From Dillenia suffruticosa (Eukaryota; Streptophyta; Magnoliopsida; Dilleniales; Dilleniaceae), in assembly GCA_033439265.1 (NCBI GenBank), contig JAVTVX010000004.1, positions 18,117,701-18,181,700 of the forward strand: a stretch of 64,000 bases of DNA. Reading direction: 5' to 3'. The position numbers and the translations under genes were made by a program. This document shows positions 60,016-64,000 of this stretch, piece after piece; the stretch's first letter is position 1, and every line of letters starts with the position of its first letter. A model generated the notes under the pieces. That model worked only from the letters and a program-made list of their open reading frames with translations, did not search any database and was not told the DNA's origin.

Positions 60016-60583
60016 TCAGAAAATCACCTCATAGTGGCAATCACCAACACCTACAAGGAAAAAAAATTTGGAGGAAAAATAAAAATAAAATGAGTTGTTG
60101 ATGAAAAAAAATCCAACCATAGTTGATTCAGTGTAACTGTTGACAGAAAAACTTACTGGGATCATCATGAACGATGTGGGCAGTATTTCCAAAGTCGCAA
60201 GTGCCACCAACATTCCTGAAGTATTTGTAGTAATCGTTGAACGCATAGGAGGCATGCGACTCGAGATCGTTAGGCTCATGGCAAGGCTGGTCTGGTTGAA
60301 GCATTATGCAGTTAGCACCATGGCTGCAAGCCCAGTTTAGAGCTCTCTCCAATGCGATGGTCGATGCATCACGTCTTGCTATGCACCAGTGTGGGTGTTC
60401 TGCATCTAAAATGTTCATGAATTAGAATTATGCGAAGATCATAAAGAAGAAGAAGAATGTGACATCTTTGGCATGAGTTTAGATCAAATTAAGATGAGTA
60501 TTGGCTATTTTACCTGACGGTATCGCAATAGATAAACAAATGAGAAGAGAAACTAGCATCATTGACAAAAGATAAGAACGCAT
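60016..60583 (-). CDS. X8/CBM43 protein, gene A copy 7
   Basis: Exons 60583-60514, 60405-60157 and 60050-60016. Product identical to copies 2-6, and intron 2 matches copy 2. Confidence 0.87.
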
Positions 60584-62184
60584 TTTGAGGGGGTTATGGG
60601 GGTGTTGGGGAAGATGGGAAGACTGTATATTCAAATTCAACAGTCCCAATGTCCTGTGCTGTAACGAATGATTTGGTGGATTGCCTTGCATTCTAATACT
60701 TTATATAGGGATTACCCTAGCTTGAGGATAACTATTTTCACTAGAACTTTTGCACCCAAATTCAATCAAACTCAGTACGATTTAATATTTCTCCCAAATT
60801 ACTCCTTTTCTTAGTTTCACCGAAATATTCTCAACAAAATTCATTGAAAGTTGATAAGAATCAGACTAAGATTTCACCAAAATTATTTCACAGAGAATAA
60901 AATATTTAGTACCTTCAACGTGCCTTGTTAGCTTTTCTTATCAGTTAGAAAATATTCGGTACCTTCAAGGTACCATGTCACCTGTATCTTGATTTGAACC
61001 ACTGAATTATTATTGTTTCTCAATGAATCTCACTCAAAATATTCACTTTATATTCTACAAGAAAATATTATATAGGTTCAAGATACCGTGTTATATGCGC
61101 AGTGAATTGAAAGAGACTCGCACCAAATATTCCCGTCATCTTCTATTATTTGTTTCCCTTTCTTTTTTTGTTTTATTCTTTATTTTTGCAAATAAAAATA
61201 AAAAATTTGATGCACAAAAATTTTTAGAAAATTGGATATTTTAAAAGTTTGAGTTTGATTGCTTATAAAATATTTATTTTTTAGTTCCCATACGAAAAAA
61301 AAAAAGATTTTTCCCGACGGTCTTTTTTTAGCGTTTAAAGCAGACGCCACCAATATTTTTCTTTCCCCAAAATTATAGACAAAATCATCAGGGAAATCAA
61401 TTTTCTGCAATATTATAGAACTAAAATGTCGGGAAAAGTGGTTCCTAAAAAAAAAAAATTTACCGGTGGTGGGAACTTTTGCCATCATTTCAGTAGAAAA
61501 ACTGTGGTAGGTTTCAATGTTTTGACATTTCTTTTGTTGGCAAAGCAAATCCGACAACATTTACCTTAAATGTTGGGAAAGAATACATATATACAGTACA
61601 TATATATAGAGAGAGAGAGAGAGGGAGAGAGGAGATTTCCCTATGTATTATTTAAATGACATTTTGCCCTCTTAGTCACAAGAACTGATACAATATATCT
61701 TTGGCATCGAAAGAACGAATGAAATCTTTCGTAAAAATATTTTCTATATTTGTTTTCTTTTATTGTTGTTGCAACATGTTTTACTTCAGGTGTTTTCTTC
61801 TACAGAAAAGATTTTATTCGAAACACCAATTGAGTATGATGTTGATACATTTATCCTCAAATCAATTCCTACAGTATTTAAATTCTATAGATATACTCTT
61901 AGAAAAATATTATGATGATGATTAGACTGTTGAGGAGATTTCAGCAAATGTCTCGGAGGGTCAAAATCCTCATGAATAGGAGGCCATTGTTGCATACTAG
62001 TGCTCAACACGTGAAAAGATAATAACATGCTTTATTTCATAAGATTTTGTTTTGTTTTTAATACTTACCATAATAATTCAAAATATTTCGCAGGAGAAGT
62101 CTAAGATAGTGATGTAGACTTGACTATAACAAACAGATATGTGCACTTGCGGCTCAAAGTTAGTTGCAAGGTGGATAAAGGAAT

Positions 62185-62781
62185 TGTAACACCAAAAAGA
62201 AAAAAAAAGGGGGACAAATGGAGACGCAGCGTTTTGGAGCAAAACGCTGCGTCCCCAAGTTTGGAGATTAGGGTTGGAAACCCTAATCCCTCCCTCTCTC
62301 TCTCTCTCTCTCTCTCACACTCCCGACCCTTCATTTCTTCCCCCCCACTGCGGCGCCGCTCTTCGCCGCGAGCTACGCTGCCATCGCCACCACCTTCATC
62401 TTCTTCTTCTTCTTCTTCTTCTTCTTCTTCTTCTTCTTTCCCTCTCGGTTTCTCTCACAGCTTCTCTTCCTCTCGCGATCTCCCGCTCGATGTAGCTGCT
62501 GTTCACGCTCTAGTTGGGCATGACAGTGGAGGTCTGTGGCTAGAACTGTTACAAACTTTATAGACTTGTGTTGTTCTGGATGTTGGCTGTGGTATTTGTT
62601 AATTTTAGAGAGGTCGGGATGGCCATTTGTTTAAATTACAGGTTGATTTTGAATATACAAGTTTATTTGTATATGGGAAACCTCTAATTTATGGGGAGAT
62701 TTTGTCCGATTTTCTATAAAAATACAGCCGACATCCAGGGGCAACGGGCGGTTGTTCACGATCCCGGTTCGGGGCGTGACA
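62185..62781 (+). mobile_element. Internally deleted gypsy LTR, unit 7
   Basis: 597 bp, the same length as in units 1 and 2. Confidence 0.75.
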
Positions 62782-63037
62782 TTTTCAGCCAAGCGAATAC
62801 ATGCGTAATGAAAATAGGTCTTATTTAATTGGAAAAAATAGAAAAAAATGAGTTGTTCATGAAAAAATCCAACTACAGTCAATGTATTTAATCTTTTAAG
62901 GATTTATTTTTAAGAAATGTACAGAACTTTCCATGGATTCTTATGGACTAGATTTAATTTTTATTTTTAAGGGGTTAAATGTTTAGTACAATACCCAATC
63001 TGGTGAGCTCAACATAGTGTTTCTTTTTGTAGGAACC

Positions 63038-63190
63038 ATGCCGCCTAGACGAAGGACGAGGAATATTAATGAGATTCCTCCTCCTGAGCGCGAGAATGAA
63101 TCATCCTCACATGCTCCAACTCCTCTTCTAGCTGCCATAATGCGGCGGTTGTTATGTGCTCGACGGGAGAGTCGGGACGTGACAATGTAA
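63038..63190 (+). CDS. gag: Truncated gypsy gag, unit 7
   Basis: Same remnant. Confidence 0.5.
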   Translation: MPPRRRTRNINEIPPPERENESSSHAPTPLLAAIMRRLLCARRESRDVTM

Positions 63191-63755
63191 CTGTTGAATA
63201 ACTTATTAGAATCAATACCAGTGAGGATGGCAGCATTGCCAAAGCTGCTAATGTTTTCTTTAGTCTTTTATAGTAACTGTTGAAGGCATATGAGGTGCGA
63301 TCCTTGACAGTATTAGGCTCACAACAAGGTGTTTCGGTTGAATCTCAGTCTTGTGCTGTCTACAGCACCGGCCCGATGCTGCTGGCATCGCTGTATAACA
63401 TATCTGTTCTCGTGCAACTAAAAACTTCTTGTGAATTAGAATTTATGAAACGAACATGAAGGGTTGGTTGAATCTCGGTCTAGAGCTGTCTGCAGCACCG
63501 GCCCGATGCTGCCAGCATCGCTGCACAACACATTTGTCCTTGTGCAACTAAAAGCTCTATGTGTATTAGAATTTAGGCAATGAACATGAAGGGAAAAAAA
63601 ATAAAAAACTAGACAAAGTGTCATCTTTTGTGCTTTGGCATGACTCTAAACCAAACTAAGATGAGCATCGGCTATTTTATTTCACCTAATTCTGTTGCAA
63701 TAGATAAAACAATAAAATGAGCAACTAATACTGTTGACCAAAGATGAGGATGCAT
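63183..63755 (-). pseudogene. Decayed X8 paralogue, gene B copy 7
   Basis: Exon 1 at 63755-63686; same lesions. Confidence 0.75.
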
Positions 63756-64000
63756 TTTGAAGGGCATTGGGGATGATGGTAAGAGTAGCAAATGGTTGGG
63801 TGGATAAGCTTGCATCATTATATAATATTTACGGATTGAGGCGTTATATGTAAATATATTTGTTGGACCCAAAATTTTTCAGACCTTTATTATTTTTCGG
63901 TTATATTTATTCTGTTTTTACTCAAATAGTGTAATTGTGATTGCAGATTTGAAATAAAGAGAATATTTGGAATTAGGTACAAAATCTACCTGATCTCAAA

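Larger units (their letters stand above)
29113..64000. repeat. Tandem array: seven ~5.0-kb units with X8 genes
   Basis: Units begin at 29113, 34112, 39120, 44129, 49131, 54133 and 59126, all head to tail, each starting AAATTAGAACAATATTTC. Lengths are 4999, 5008, 5009, 5002, 5002 and 4993 bp; the seventh is cut by the window end about 130 bp short. Units differ by scattered substitutions and short indels only. Layout in plus-strand order: intergenic DNA, gene A (minus), its upstream region, CACTA-like fragment, internally deleted gypsy LTR, gag fragment, gene B remnant (minus), gene B upstream region. Confidence 0.95.
59126..64000. repeat. Array unit 7 (cut by window end)
   Basis: Carries the unit 2 variants GATTCAGTG (about 60126), CAGTACATATA, AATTCCTACAG and CTTGTGTTG (about 62567). 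It ends at the window edge within the gene B upstream region, after the 13-bp insertion, so the array very likely continues. Confidence 0.9.

Noticed and set aside
29113..64000. CRISPR-like or satellite-DNA interpretation of the repeats
   Set aside because: The units are about 5 kb and contain spliced genes and transposon pieces. They are a segmental tandem duplication and not a CRISPR array or classical satellite.
1..64000. tRNA or rRNA genes
   Set aside because: I saw no cloverleaf-like segment with A and B boxes and no rRNA-like sequence. The tRNA-related words are retrotransposon primer sites. A dedicated tRNA scan would settle this.

Overview
The window is AT-rich, repeat-dense nuclear DNA of a flowering plant, probably a eudicot. 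It shows plant-type introns (GT-AG, about 100 bp), Ty1/copia and Ty3/gypsy LTR retrotransposons primed by initiator-methionine tRNA, a CACTA (En/Spm) DNA transposon, and genes for X8 (CBM43) beta-1,3-glucan-binding modules. I saw no bacterial operon, rRNA, tRNA or CRISPR array.

Left part (1-29112), a nest of transposable elements. Positions 1-1544 hold the 5' end of a minus-strand gypsy-type element: LTR, primer-binding site and the first codons of gag, running off the left edge. 1545-4243 is non-coding, with a GC-rich island, a field of TAACCGA-like short repeats and a CACTA-like terminus. 4244-6543 is a copia LTR plus leader, cut by a CACTA element (6544 to about 11319) with a decayed tnp2 transposase. 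A second copy of the same copia leader follows (11313-14340), running into a decayed copia gag/protease region (to about 15270). 16240-19794 is a long solo gypsy-type LTR. 21770-27872 is a nearly complete but broken minus-strand copia element with LTR, polypurine tract, gag-pol remnants, primer site and the start of the second LTR. That second LTR is interrupted by another gypsy LTR fragment (27873-29112).

Right part (29113-64000), the main feature. It is a head-to-tail array of seven nearly identical units of about 5.0 kb (4993-5009 bp), the last cut by the window end. Each unit carries, on the minus strand, one intact-looking three-exon gene (gene A) for a 117-residue secreted X8/CBM43 protein and one decayed paralogue (gene B). 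It also carries a CACTA-like fragment, an internally deleted gypsy LTR of about 0.6 kb, and a 50-codon gypsy gag start inserted in gene B and bounded by a 7-bp direct repeat. Genes A and B have homologous upstream regions. This suggests an old A/B tandem duplication, then decay of B and transposon insertion, then recent amplification of the whole block. Shared variants pair unit 2 with unit 7, so the array also has higher-order structure.

The only genes likely to work are the seven gene A copies. Their products should be secreted to the cell wall and bind beta-1,3-glucan (callose), like single-module X8 proteins of the Ole e 10 / plasmodesmal callose-binding type. That role is inferred from the family and not shown here. 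Everything else is mobile-element DNA in various states of decay.
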